In this document: one piece after another, positions 33,658-44,822 of the stretch
Numbering within the stretch: the stretch's first letter is position 1
Layout of the letters: each line of letters opens with the position of its first letter
NCBI GenBank assembly: GCA_022606135.1
Contig: JABYQN010000007.1
Span: 496,001 to 560,000, forward strand
Source: Fomes fomentarius
Lineage: Eukaryota > Basidiomycota > Agaricomycetes > Polyporales > Polyporaceae
Direction of reading: 5' to 3'
Length of the DNA stretch: 64,000 nucleotides
Position numbers and translations under genes: made by a program
The notes under the pieces: model-generated
Databases searched by the model: none
Seen by the model: the letters and a program-made list of their open reading frames with translations, nothing else
What the model was told of the DNA's origin: nothing

Positions 33658-35294
33658 ATGTCCTCCTCCTCCAAGGCTGCGTCGGACCTCAATCCTCGCA
33701 CAAAGCACTATGAGTTTCTTGGTCCTCCTGGCGCGTTCGCCATCACCCTTGGTGTCCCGGCGATGACCTACGCTCTCTTCTTCGGCTGCTCCGAACACAC
33801 CGGTGGTTGCCCGCCTCCCATCGACACAGCAGTAATAATCGCCTCGGTGACGGACCTTTCGTGGTGGAAGGGCCTCTGGGATACTCAAGCAACTATCGCG
33901 TACCTCGCGTGGTACTGGTTCACGGTGGTTGCTTGGTTCATTCTCCCCGGAGACTCGGTTGACGGAATCCCTATGCGGAACGGTGTCACCAAGAAGTACA
34001 GGATCAATGGTACGTAGCACACTGGTCCTACTGTGCTGAAGATTGTACTGAACCTGCGCCAGCGTTCTCAACGGGGCTCCTGGCACTTGGTGTCGCCGTT
34101 GGTATCATCTACCGTGATGGACCCCAACCCTTGACATTCATCTACGAGAAGTGGGTTGGTCTCGTCACTGCCTCCGTCCTCATGGCTATCGTTCAAGCCG
34201 TTGGAGTCTATGTCGCATCTTTCCGTCAAGGCGCTCTTCTTGCCCTCGGTGGTAACAGTGGCAACCCCATCTACGACGTATGCTTCTCTCGGCCTATGTC
34301 CGAGCGTGGGTTGCTGATTGTGTTACGTTCAGTTCTACATCGGCCGCGAACTCAACCCTTCCATCGGTTCCTTCGACATCAAGTCATTCAACGAACTGCG
34401 TCCGGGCCTTATCCTCTGGATGCTGATTGACATCGGCATGGTTTGCGAACAGGCCGTGCGTCGTGGCGGTCTCGCTAATGTAACCGACTCGATGTGGCTT
34501 GTTCTTGCCTTCCAATCGTGGTATGTGCTCGACGCCCTCTATAACGAGGTAAGCGATGTCTAGCCTCGTACGATGAGATCCCAAGATGACACTCCTTTTG
34601 TAGCCGGCGATCTTGACTACTATGGATATCACCACCGATGGTTTTGGCTTCATGCTAGCAGTCGGAGACCTCGCTTGGGTTCCCTTCGTCTATTCACTCC
34701 AGGCGCGATACCTCGTCTTCAACCAGATCGAACTTGGTCCGATATACACGGCGCTTATTGTTGGCTTCAACCTGCTTGGCTACTACATCTTCCGCGCAGC
34801 CAACGGCGAGAAGAACGATTTCAGGAATGGCCGGAACCCGAAGAGTAAGTCTCGAGCGCTCATAATCCATGCGTCGTTGCTGACCTAGAACTCCCCATAG
34901 ACCTGAAGTACATGACCACCGAAAGCGGAAGGAAGCTCCTTACCTCCGGTTGGTGGGGTCGGAGCAGGCATCCGAACTATTTGTACGTGCCATTCTTAAT
35001 GACACGTATTCACCACTCACTTTCGCATGTCTCAAGGGGTGACATTATCATGGCTCTTGCGTGGTCTCTCCCAACCGGGTTCTCTACGCCTATCACATAC
35101 TTCTATGTAGTGTACTTCGCTGTCCTCCTCATCCACCGTGAGAGGCGTGACGATGAGGCATGTGAGAAAAAGTACGGTACCAATTCAACCATGCATCGTT
35201 GTCGCCCCGCTGACACTCTCGTTGCAGATACGGCAAGGACTGGCACAAGTATAAGCAGCTCGTGCGATGGCGCATCATCCCCTACGTGTACTGA
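33658..35294 (+). CDS. ERG24: Delta(14)-sterol reductase (ERG24 family), copy B
   Basis: Seven exons, 33658-34009, 34063-34277, 34333-34548, 34604-34844, 34901-34982, 35037-35171 and 35228-35294, all with GT-AG introns, give 435 residues. It opens [20 protein letters not shown] and [12 protein letters not shown], then has [58 protein letters not shown] and the signature [19 protein letters not shown], ending in [10 protein letters not shown]. It is the same enzyme family as copy A: an ER membrane reductase of the C14 double bond in ergosterol synthesis and a target of morpholine-type fungicides. Copy B looks like the more conservative gene, with regular introns. It lies next to four GST genes, as copy A lies next to GST1. 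Confidence 0.92.
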
Positions 35295-35758
35295 GTGAAA
35301 GCTGGGAGTTTCGCATCGGGCTCGGGCAGGATGACCCAGATGCAACGATATAATGACCATCATATTTCTTGTTATGGCTGTTCCTGCTTGTCGCGCCCTG
35401 TATTCTTTGGCTAAATCAACACTCCAAAACCCTCCATCCCCTTATAATCTGATGTGCCTACCCATGATGCATAGGAAGAGTTGCAGAGGACTCCCACGAC
35501 GCAGCCACACACGGGAGTCCTCATCTGCTATGGATGACAAAGCTGGCCACATCCAGTGACCCCGCTATTCACCTTGATGATGGATGCTGACACATCTACG
35601 TAGTTTCGCAGAATCCACGTTCGCACGTAGTGCTTAGCGTCGGGATATCGGAGTTCACGGTCGTCTACATAAGGAGTACAGCGCCGCAATACACGACAAA
35701 GCTACTTACGAGTACCTGTGCACAAGCTCCTACCGGCTCTTGAACACAAGTCGACGAG
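35295..35758. other. Intergenic between ERG24-B and GST4
   Basis: No gene recognised. Confidence 0.5.
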
Positions 35759-36620
35759 ATGTCGCTGCCTATCGTATTATACGACCTCGCGCGCAAGGTG
35801 ACGTTGCCAGAAGACAACCCCTGGTCCCCCAACACCTGGAAAGTGAGGTGCGAATTGCTTCCATTCATGCATTGCCATCGGAGGGTGATTCTCGTTTCTC
35901 GCTTCACACCAGGTATGCCCTCAACGCCAAGGGTCTCCCACACAAATCCGTCTGGGTCGAGTACCCTGACATTGAGCCTCTGTGCAAGAAGATCGGCGCA
36001 GCCCCCGGCGGCAAGCAACCTGGCACGGGCGCGCCGCTCTACACCCTCCCAGTCATCTTCGACCCGAACACCAACGCCGTCGTCTCCGACTCGGCCGTTA
36101 TCGTCGCCTACCTCGACAAGACGTACCCGTCCACGCCCGCGCTCCTCCCCGCGGGCACAGACGCACTGCACGAGGCCTTCCAGTACGCCTTCGGTCAGGC
36201 GGTCTCCCCGGGCCCCGGCGCGATCTTCAAACTTCTATTCCCTGCGACTGCGGACGTGCTGAACCCCCGAGCGAGGAGTACTTCCGTCGGACGCGGAAGG
36301 CGTGGGGATTCGAGCTCGAGAAGCTGGAGGGTGGGACGTACCGCGAGGCCTGGGCGCAGATCAAGAACGGGCTCCACAATGTCGCAGGGTGGCTGCCCGA
36401 TGGGGCGGATGGCAAGGAAAGGCTGCTGTTCGGCGGGGACAAGGTCATCTATGCGGATATCGCTGTCGCGTCGACCCTGAAGTGGATTCAGGTAGTGTTT
36501 GGGAAGGACAGTGAGGAGTGGCAGGATATCTTGCGCTGGGATGGCGGGCGGTGGGCGCGCTTTGTGGAGGCGTTTAAGAAGTACGACGTCTCCGATGCTG
36601 GATCCAACTTGGTTCTGTGA
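35759..36620 (+). CDS. Glutathione S-transferase, LigE-like (GST4), with one frameshift
   Basis: Exons 35759-35847 and 35913-36620. The first encodes MSLPIVLYDLARKVTLPED and NPWSPNTWKVR. The second gives YALNAKGLPHKSVWVEYPD, LYTLPVIFDPNTNAVVSDS and VAYLDKTYPSTPALLP. Near 36262 the frame slips by one base in a CCCCC run: DVLNPR in one frame is followed by SEEYFRRTRKAW in the next. The rest, YADIAVASTLKWIQVVF and DILRWDGGRWARFVEAFKKY, is well kept to the stop at 36620. As in GST3, the lesion is in a homopolymer and may be a base-calling error. The ARKVT/PED insertion in the first exon is shared only with GST5, so these two form a subgroup. Confidence 0.75.
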
Positions 36621-37091
36621 TTTCCAAAACAAATGTATGTGCATGTGCGTCTTTCCTACATCTCTCCCTTTTTATTCTGAGCCGAAATTGCGGTCCAGCC
36701 TTAGCTTTGTGTGAATGATTATGCACATTCTGCGCCAACGACGTCATCTGCCCGAAGAGTCCGAGGCTGGCTGCTATGTCGAAGGCTACGTATCTCCAAA
36801 CTAGACGTTCATATACCCGCGATTTACCACATTTGCCGCCGAACTCCTGGTCAGCAGGTTGCAGTACGTTGGTCGTATCATGTTTCAATACATTGCTATT
36901 TGACGTCTGTTAGGTGACTCACTTCTCGTCATCGTATGTTACGGATCACCAGGTTCCGAGGAAAACGTTGTAGACTAACGCAGCACCACCGCGGACCCAA
37001 TACATAAGGATGCGAGTGAGTACTACTGACTCCTACAACATAGGTCTGTCCACTGTTTTTCTCCAGTGCATTCCAACATTCCCCGCACACA
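36621..37091. other. Intergenic between GST4 and GST5
   Basis: No gene recognised. Confidence 0.5.
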
Positions 37092-38019
37092 ATGTCTGAG
37101 CCCCTCACACTCTACGATATCGCCCGCAAGGTGACCGCTCCAGAAGACAACGCGTGGTCTCCCAATACCTGGAAAGTGCGGTAGGTATCATTTACCCCCT
37201 CGCCTGAATGTCCTTCCCAAAATGGTCAAACTGACCGCGGTTCTCTCCGCTCTCAGGTATGCATTGAACATCAAATGCATCCCCTACAAAACCGTGTGGG
37301 TCGAGCTTCCCGACATCGAGCCGCTCTGCAAGAAGCTCGGTGCGCCCCCCGGCGGACGACACCCCGGTCCGCTTTACACGCTCCCCGTGATATACGACCC
37401 CAACACCAAAAAATACATCGCCGATTCGTCCACGATAGTACGCTACCTCGACGATGCGTACCCTTCAGCCCCTCGGCTCTTCCCGGAGGGCACAGACGCG
37501 CTGCACGCCGCATACCAGCATGCGTTTCAAGCCGTCCTCTTCTCCGGCTCGAGCGCGCTCGTGACGATCATGCGGCCCGTGACGTACAGCGCGCTGAGTC
37601 CTGGCAGGGTCCAGGAATACTTCACGAAGACGCGCGAGGAGTGGTTCGGGAAACTCGACGACGTCGGGCCCAGGGGCAGTCCGAAGCACCGGGAGGCTTG
37701 GAAGGAACTCGAGCATGCGTTCCATACGATCGCCGGGTGGTTGGCGGTGAGCACAACAGACTCGGATGGCAAGGAGAGGCTGTTCTTTGGCGGAGACAAC
37801 CATAGTATCATCTTTGCAGATGTGACGGTCGCGGGGTTTTTGAAGTGCTTACAGGTGATGTATGGGGAAGACAGTGATGAATGGCAGGGTGTCTTGCGTT
37901 GGGACGGAGGCCGTTGGGCACGTTTTATGGAAGCTTTTAGGAGGTACGATATGGTCGACGCTGGTACCATTTTGGACATGTATCTGGAAGTGCGGTGTTC
38001 CGGACATCGGGATTGCTAG
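37092..38019 (+). CDS. Glutathione S-transferase, LigE-like (GST5)
   Basis: Exons 37092-37180 and 37257-38019 give 283 residues with an intact frame. The first exon encodes MSEPLTLYDIARKVTAPEDN and AWSPNTWKVR; the second YALNIKCIPYKTVWVELPDI, LYTLPVIYDPNTKKYIADSS and RYLDDAYPSAPRLFPEG. The C-terminal domain has an insertion (TTDSDGKERLFFGGDNHS) and ends VLRWDGGRWARFMEAFRRYD followed by a longer tail than in the paralogues (ILDMYLEVRCSGHRDC). The tail may come from loss of the ancestral stop. The active-site Ser is present. Closest neighbour by eye is GST4. Confidence 0.83.
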
Positions 38020-38123
38020 TCATCCGCCCGTATAGGACGCCAGAATTAGATAAGTATTTGGTCTCAGTTGGCTGACTCACACGCTCTCATACAACCATCA
38101 CTCGACCGACGACCGCGTCCGAG

Positions 38124-38996
38124 ATGCCCAAACCTATTATCTTCTATGATATTCCTTCCAAGCTTGCAAATAAGGCATGGTCGCCCAATACCTGGAAAAC
38201 AAGGCGCGTTCAAGTCTGAAATGCCTGTTTTCACCTGACCATGGACTCACATTCTATCCCGTCCACGATAATACTGTGATAACATAGGTATTGCCTAAAC
38301 ATCAAGCACATCCCATACGAGACTGTATGGGTCGAGTTCCCGGACATATCTGCTCTTTGCAAGAAGATCGGGGCCTCGCCCAGCCAAATCCGTCGAGATG
38401 GAAGCCCGTACTACTCCCTTCCAGTCATCTACGACCCTAACACCAACACTGCCGTCTCGGACTCGACTGCCATCGTGCATTACCTGGACAAGACCTACCC
38501 AGACACGCTCACGCTGATCCCGAAAGATATCGTCGCGTACCATGCCGCCTTCCAACGCGCGTTTGAGAGCGTAATCATGACCCCGGATCTCATGGCGATC
38601 ATGGTTCCTGGGGTGCACGACGTGCTGAACCCCGCCTCACAGCCGTACTTCCGCGTGACACGCGAGAAACGCTTCGGGAAGCTGGAGAACCTCGCTCCGG
38701 CTGGGAGCGACAAACGCGCCAAACATTGGGCAGGTGTGAAGAAAGGATACCGTGCGGTGGCAGAGTGGCTGAATGGAGACGCATCCGGAGAGGAGAGGCT
38801 GTTGTTCCTAGGTGGAGACAGAATCTCCTATGCGGACGTCAGTGTCGCGGCTCTCCTGATGTGGATCAGGGCGATCTTCGGCGACGACAGCGAGGAGTGG
38901 AAGGACGTGTTGAGCTGGGATGGCGGACGATGGGCGAGGTTCACGGATGTGATGAAGAAATACGAGAGCGTTGAGGGCACAGCAGCAAAGCTCTGA
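38124..38996 (+). CDS. Glutathione S-transferase, LigE-like (GST6), with GC-AG intron
   Basis: Exons 38124-38203 and 38288-38996 give 262 residues. The first encodes MPKPIIFYDIPSKLANK and AWSPNTWKTR. The second reads YCLNIKHIPYETVWVEFPDI, YYSLPVIYDPNTNTAVSDST, HYLDKTYPDTLTLIP and ends DVLSWDGGRWARFTDVMKKY. Splicing at the point where all paralogues splice (after AAAACAAG) needs a GC donor at 38204-38205; no GT gives the right phase. So this is a likely GC-AG intron, or a splice-site mutation. The SKLA motif in the first exon and the VLNPASQPYFR stretch place it near GST7. The active-site Ser is present. Confidence 0.8.
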
Positions 38997-39202
38997 TCAA
39001 CACAGCCCGTGGAATCAATACGCTTACTAACGTGGAGAGATTGAGCGTCCACAGTCCGAGTCATAAACTTATGCCATCTCGGTATCGGTTGTTTCTTATT
39101 GCCAATCTGTGTGTCACCTGCGCATCAAACAACACTAGTACTGAGCTATCGGCGCTCGGGCATTCACTTCCAACACAACTGTAAGTGCCGATGGCTCGGA
39201 AC

Positions 39203-39212
39203 GGATATAAGT
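39203..39212 (+). promoter_or_regulatory. TATA-like box of GST7
   Basis: GGATATAAGT, about 80 bp upstream of the ATG at 39290. Confidence 0.45.
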
Positions 39213-39289
39213 AGGGCAAGCCATCGTCCTGGTCCAGTGCAATCCATCTCCCCGCCTCTCAACTACTTCGTGATCGACTTGTCGGCAAT

Positions 39290-40161
39290 ATGCCTGAACC
39301 CATTGTCTTCTATGACATCCCTTCCAAGCTCGCAAAGAAGACATGGGGGCCCAACACATGGAAAACAAGGTGTGCATCGTAGCCCATCAAGGTCATATCA
39401 GTGAAGTGACCATGAACGTCAACTTCCATTTTGTCGCCTTGTTCAGGTTCTCTTTGAATATCAAGGGCATACCTTACAAGACCGTATGGGTCGAGTACCC
39501 CGACATTGAGGCACTCTGTAAGAAGATCGGTGCGAAGGCCGTCGAGAAGAAACCAGACGGGTCGCCCCTCTACACCCTTCCCGTCATCTACGACCCCAAC
39601 ACGACGTCCGTCGTCGTCGACTCCACCACCATCGCGCGCTACCTCGATAAGACCTACCCGGACACCCCCACACTCATCCCGCCAGAGGCTGACGCGCTCA
39701 TTGCCGCGTTTCAAGATGCGTTCTGGTCTCTGTGGCCCGGCACTGGCCTCGCCTCCATTATCATCCCCCCTGTCTGGGGAATACTCCGCGAGAAGAGCCA
39801 ACCGTACTTCCGTGAGACGCGGGAGCAGAACCTTGGAAAGAAGCTAGAGGACCTGGCCCCACCCGGGAGCGAGAAACGGGCGGAGTACTGGGGGAAGATT
39901 CAGGCGACTTTGCATAAGGTCACAACGAAGTGGCTGGAGGCGGATGGCAAGGACAGGCTGTTCTTCATGGGGGAGAAGGTTGGGATCACCTATGCTGACA
40001 TCTTTGTCGCTGCGTTCCTCCTCTGGTTCAAGGGGGCATACGGCGAGGACAGTCAGGAGTGGAAAGACATTCTCACTTGGGATGGAGGACGCTGGGCAAG
40101 GTTCCTGGCAGCGTTCGAGAAGTATGAGGTGGCTGACGAAGGCGAGGAAGTGGAATTGTAA
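39290..40161 (+). CDS. Glutathione S-transferase, LigE-like (GST7), active-site Ser replaced by Gly
   Basis: Exons 39290-39369 and 39447-40161 give 264 residues in an open frame. The first exon encodes MPEPIVFYDIPSKLAKK and TWGPNTWKTR: the Ser found in all six paralogues (WSPN) is Gly here. The second exon has FSLNIKGIPYKTVWVEYPDI, LYTLPVIYDPNTTSVVVDS, ARYLDKTYPDTPTLIPP, VGITYADIFVAAFLLWFKG and DILTWDGGRWARFLAAFEKY. The rest of the protein is under no visible decay, so the change may favour ligand binding over catalysis. Whether this Ser is the catalytic residue in this class is inferred from the related etherases. Confidence 0.83.
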
Positions 40162-41000
40162 CTGCCGGATATGACGAGAGCGAAACGCGAGTATTGTATC
40201 TAATTCTTGTTGATGGGTCCAACGAGTATTCAGCGCGAAGGTTTGCTGGGCCTTGCCACCTCATGTGGGGACCGTCCGTGTGGAATCTGGCTACCCATCG
40301 GATAACACATGTCGGGTCCGGTTCGGATGCGCAACGCTGAGACGGACGCTCAATAGCATTGGCCCACCAGAGTGAGTGTGCGCGAGTGCTGCGCAATCGA
40401 GACACAGGCGACGCGCTTGAATTTTGTTTCGATGACGGGAGCTGAAGGATTCCGTACGATGGCTGCACCTCCGACACCTGTCAGAGGTGGCAGTGCGCAA
40501 TAGATAGAATTATGAAAAACATACCGTGATAGTATCCGTGTCGGCGGACGCGCCATATAGACGCCGCCCCAGATATCTCGGATGGCTCATACTAAGTACT
40601 GCGCGCTGGAACTGCGTATAATTCACCTCGAATGTCAGATTTTGGCCACGGATACTTACACGGTCATTGTGTGCGTCTGCCTCGGATCCGCCAAGGGACG
40701 CTCTTGGATGCGCAGCCCTTCGCTGCGGAGGGGTTAAGGATCCGGACCCATGTGAAGGCACCTGCGGTATCGGGATAATGCGCAACCCTGCAGCATGGCC
40801 GCTATATAAGCCTCGAACTACTTCGCAGCAGGCAAACACTGACAGCGATACCTATTACCTGAACTGCATACCACCAATCACGCGATATCCTCCATCTTCA
40901 TCTTGATGTGAGTCAATAATCTCGATCAGCGTCAAATGAACCTCATCCCCATTGCAGCACCTCCCGCTGGGCACTGAACCCTCTGAACGAACGTCCACCA
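40162..41000. other. Intergenic between GST7 and the GNAT gene
   Basis: No gene recognised. A small hairpin CGCAGC-GCTGCG lies at 40711-40727, close to several BamHI-like GGATCC strings. Confidence 0.5.
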
Positions 41001-41531
41001 ATGATCAGCACCACGCCTGTTGTCCGCGAAGGGTCCGAGTCCGACCTGGAGCAAATCGCCCCGCTCTTCGTGCACTCGGTCGACACGACTGTCCCTGGGG
41101 TCACGTTCTCCGCCTATCCACGATACGCCATCGACGCAGTCATCACCCACCTCCGACAACGCCTCTTCCCGCCCCACTCGCACAAGACCTATGTCCTGGA
41201 GCTTCACACCGGGGAAATCGTCGCGTACGGCAACGTCAAGCCCAATGGCGGGCCGCAGGACAAGGCGGACGCGGACGAGCTCGACATGTTCTTCGTCAAG
41301 GCTGGGCTTGGCGGGCAGGGCTACGGCAGCCAGCTCATGGACGCGATACAGAAGGACTGGGGAGAGAATGGGCTGTGGGTGCGGGTGTTTGAGAAGAACG
41401 AGCGCGCGAGGCGATTCTACGAGAAGTCTGGATTCCGGGTCGTTGAGAAGGAGGAGCTGGAAATGAATCTGTCGGACCGTGTCCAGAAGGAGACAGTGGT
41501 CCTATTGTACTGGATACCCACCTCATCATGA
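41001..41531 (+). CDS. GNAT-family N-acetyltransferase
   Basis: Single exon, 176 residues, starting MISTTPVVREGSESDLEQIA. The fold pattern fits GNAT enzymes: an N-terminal VREGSESDLEQIAPLF strand-helix, YVLELHTGEIVAYGNVKPN, then the acetyl-CoA motif in LDMFFVKAGLGGQGYGSQLM (GxGGxGYG) and NERARRFYEKSGFRVVEK, the usual C-terminal helix and strand. It probably moves an acetyl group from acetyl-CoA to a small amine or peptide N-terminus; the substrate is unknown. It is unspliced, unlike nearly every other gene here. It begins the quieter right-hand part of the window. Confidence 0.85.
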   Translation: MISTTPVVREGSESDLEQIAPLFVHSVDTTVPGVTFSAYPRYAIDAVITHLRQRLFPPHSHKTYVLELHTGEIVAYGNVKPNGGPQDKADADELDMFFVKAGLGGQGYGSQLMDAIQKDWGENGLWVRVFEKNERARRFYEKSGFRVVEKEELEMNLSDRVQKETVVLLYWIPTSS

Positions 41532-41855
41532 TTGGCCCAGTGGCGCGGTTTTGGGACGTGGAGGTACGGCGGCCGCGCAGTACGAATGTCTGGAAGGATG
41601 GAATGGGGAAGGACATCAAAAGCCTTGTCTGGGATCGTTTCCTACGCAATGTCGTGTGTACAGTTAAAGCAATGTCATGAGGGTATACGTAGTACATGGA
41701 GGCGCACTGCGCATTGGATGCATCGTCATAAGCAATATAATCTACCACCCGCTCTGTCAGATCCACATGTATACACCGAAGTCACACCGAACTGACGTAC
41801 CTTAACAACAGCAAAGCACGTCCGATAGCTAAGAGAAACCATAATCCATGAGTGT

Positions 41856-44822
41856 CTATACGGGCATGTTCTCCTTCTGACTTAGGACCTCTCGTACTGG
41901 GCTCTGCGCGCCCTTCCGTGCAACAGTGGTCTTGAAGGGGGAGCTTCCGGCTTTTTCGAGCTCGATGCTGACGTCCTCCCCTCCGTCCCACTCTTCCTCG
42001 AGTAGACTCGGCTGCGTGTGCTCGGTGGCTAGTCTGAGCGGTGACGCGGACTCCGTAACCGGAGGCATGACAGGTTCAACCTTCCTGGTCGCCTGACGCT
42101 GCGCGAATAGCACCGCTGCACCTCCCGGAGTGGGCAGCGGGGGGTTCAGTTTCGAGGCTGGAAACACAGGCCCTCCGAGCCCGAGCTGATCAAACTTCTT
42201 GACAAACGCTGCGAGGGCCTGGCGCTCCTCTTCGAGCTTCATACGCATCTACGTCACACCCGTCCACTCAGCACGCAATATCGGACCGTGAAGCGCAGCG
42301 AACACGCCCACCTTGCGCTCCTTGTCAAGCCGTTTGACGAGCTCGTCCGCCCACACCTCCTTCTCCACCCGTGCGCTTACCTCCTTCTCGAGTTTCGCCG
42401 CCCACTCCTTCTCGACGTCCTCCCGGACAGCACGGAGGGGCTCGCCAAGGTTCTCCTCGTAGCCCTTCACGACGATCTCGAGCTCCCGGATCGTCTTCGC
42501 CTGCTCGGTCAGCAGCTTGTCCTTCTCGCTGTCGGGGGCGTCAGGCGGCAGCTGCGGCCGCGCGAGCAGCGCAGCCTCGAGGGAGAGGATCTGGGTGGCC
42601 TGCGTCTCGATTTGCCGCCGCGCAGCGAGCAGCTCCTGTTGAAGCTGCGGAGGAGGGAGTCAGCACCTATGCATTCAGGTCTCCATTCCTCTGCGCCGCT
42701 GTCTGCCATCAGGGAAGGGGACGGCGAACTGAACTGACCTGGTAGGGGGACATGTCGAAGTCGACCTTGGCCGGACTCGCCGGCCTCGACTCGTCGCCCT
42801 TGTTCTCGTCCACCGACTGACTCGTCAATATCAACTTGGTCAACTGGCGGATACGCGCATTCAGATTGTGCATCGCCAGGCTCTCGTCGAGCTGCTCGCG
42901 CGCGGACAGACGGCGGCCTTTGACAGGCGCCTCCTTCTCCTTCTCCGACAAGCGCTTCTTGAGCTCCTCGATCTCCTTGCGGTACCGCTCGAGGAGCGCG
43001 TCCGTGTCGACGATCTCTTTCTTCTGCGCATGCAGCTGCACCTTCTTGATGCGCTGCGCGAAGAGGAGCGTGCTAGTGGTTTCGGCAATGGCGGAAAAGT
43101 CGGGGTTGATAGTGCAGATGACGGAGATGCGGGCGTTGCCTGACAGGGAGGGCTGGAGCATGCGGGTCAGCTTAGAGTTGCGGTAGGGGACATGATCGCT
43201 GTACACGCAGCTCGTCAGTGGAGCAGTCATCGTGAATTGTATCCAGGGAACTCACGTCTTGCTCTTTGCAGAGTTCTCCGCCAGAGTGGAGATGACCGAT
43301 CCAAGGGTGAGTAAACTACAATTTCAAGACAAATACGAGATTGAGAAGCACGACAATTACACTGCAGTGAATGATACTGACCTGGTGTTGATGTACTTGC
43401 CTTCTCTTGTTCGTTCCTTGTCGGAAGTGGCTTTCTCTGAGCCAGCCAGATCAATCAAGCTCTGCATGTCGAGGATGAGTTGCGCGATCGACAATTGCAA
43501 CTGGGGATACCTACTAGTACTGATGTTTGCACACTCCGGCCACCCCGAGCCTGCAGCTTAGGCCCACCAGGCGTTGGGGGCCTGAATCCAGGTGTGGTCC
43601 TGCCACTGGGGCCATCATCTGCACTGCTCCCCCGCTCCCTGCTCTCAATTACCAGCCGGAACACACTATGACTCCGGCTACTCCGCTCGTTCCAGTCTGT
43701 GCTCGCTGTGCGCCTATTACCCTCGCCGCGCTGCAGGACCTCATGCACGCCCTTCAGGCTCGTGACGACTTCCTCTCGGAGCGGGGTGAGAATGACGTTC
43801 GCGCCGGTGCCTTGGATTTGCACGGGCTGCGAGACTGACGATGAGGGCGGGGCAAGGAGGTCATGGATCGCTTCGTTGTAGATCTCGAGGTAGGAGCATC
43901 GTAGGAGGTACTCGCGTGTGGGTGTTCGCTTGATGAATGCGAAGACGTCTTTCATGGCGCGAGGGATGATACCTGGTTGGTCTTCGTCTCCGGACTATAC
44001 AACAGGAGAGGTCAATTACCCGAGTAAGAGCAGAGAGTGGAGTGAAGGGCGCACAAGGGTGAAGGTCTTTCCGCTGGCGGTTTGTCCGTAGGCGAAGATG
44101 ACTGCGTTGAAGCCGTCCATGGCCGCGCAGACATGACTCCGTGCTACAGCGTTGTAGACGGGCTTGTTCTCAGACCCTGTGAGGATCTCGTCAAAGCGGA
44201 AGTCTTGAGAAGGTGTCGCGGCGCTCTTCATATGTTGCTGTTGTAGCTTAATGGTCTTCGGTGGTGTCGCAGTCATAATGTCCCATGCAGAAGGGTTCTC
44301 AGAGGGTCGTATCCTACAAAGGTCATCAATCGCTGGGGCACAATACCGGTCACTGGCAGATACTTACCTGATAGATACCAGAACCTTGTCCTCCTTCCCA
44401 TATTCCGTTCTCAACATCGCCTCGTCAATATCCGCAGACACATCCCCGTCGACATTCTCAAAGTCGACGAGCGCCTCCTCCGGGTCGATCCTGCTCACAT
44501 CCATCTCGCCTACGGCGGGTTGGAGCAGCGGACTATCCGTACCCTTGCGCGGAGAGACAGGTGTCTTCGCACGAGACCCATCCCGGCTTTTGCTGCGCGA
44601 TGGCGTCGGGGGCACGGACCCAAAACCAGGTCTGTTCAGGCGTGTTCGGGATTCAGAAGAGAGCGGTGCCTTGTATTTCTTCGACGACCCGAGCAAGCTT
44701 GGGGTGGTCGAGCGGGGCAGACGGGAATGGTCGTCATCACCGGAGCCAGTGGCGATCGAGAGGCCGGGATTGCGTTTGGGGGTGAAAGGGACGGGGCGGA
44801 CGAGTTTGCTGGTCGCAGACAT
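41856..44822 (-). CDS. Kinesin-7-like motor (Kip2/CENP-E type)
   Basis: Several exons. The N-terminus from MSATSKLVRPVPFTPKRNPG is Ser/Pro-rich with many SP and TP sites and no fold. The motor begins KVLVSIRIRPSENPSAWDI and carries the P-loop AYGQTASGKTFTL (GQTASGKT), switch I NERSSRSHSVFRLVIES, switch II DLAGSEKATSDKERTREG with KYINTSLLTLGSV, and HVPYRNSKLTRMLQPSLSG. Neck and stalk follow, with coiled coils such as ERYRKEIEELKKRLSEKEKE and EERQALAAFVKKFDQLGLGG. The protein ends SQKENMPV. The N-terminal motor and long disordered leader fit fungal Kip2, which moves to microtubule plus ends. A start at 44957 is open too but lacks support. About 860 residues. Confidence 0.87.
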
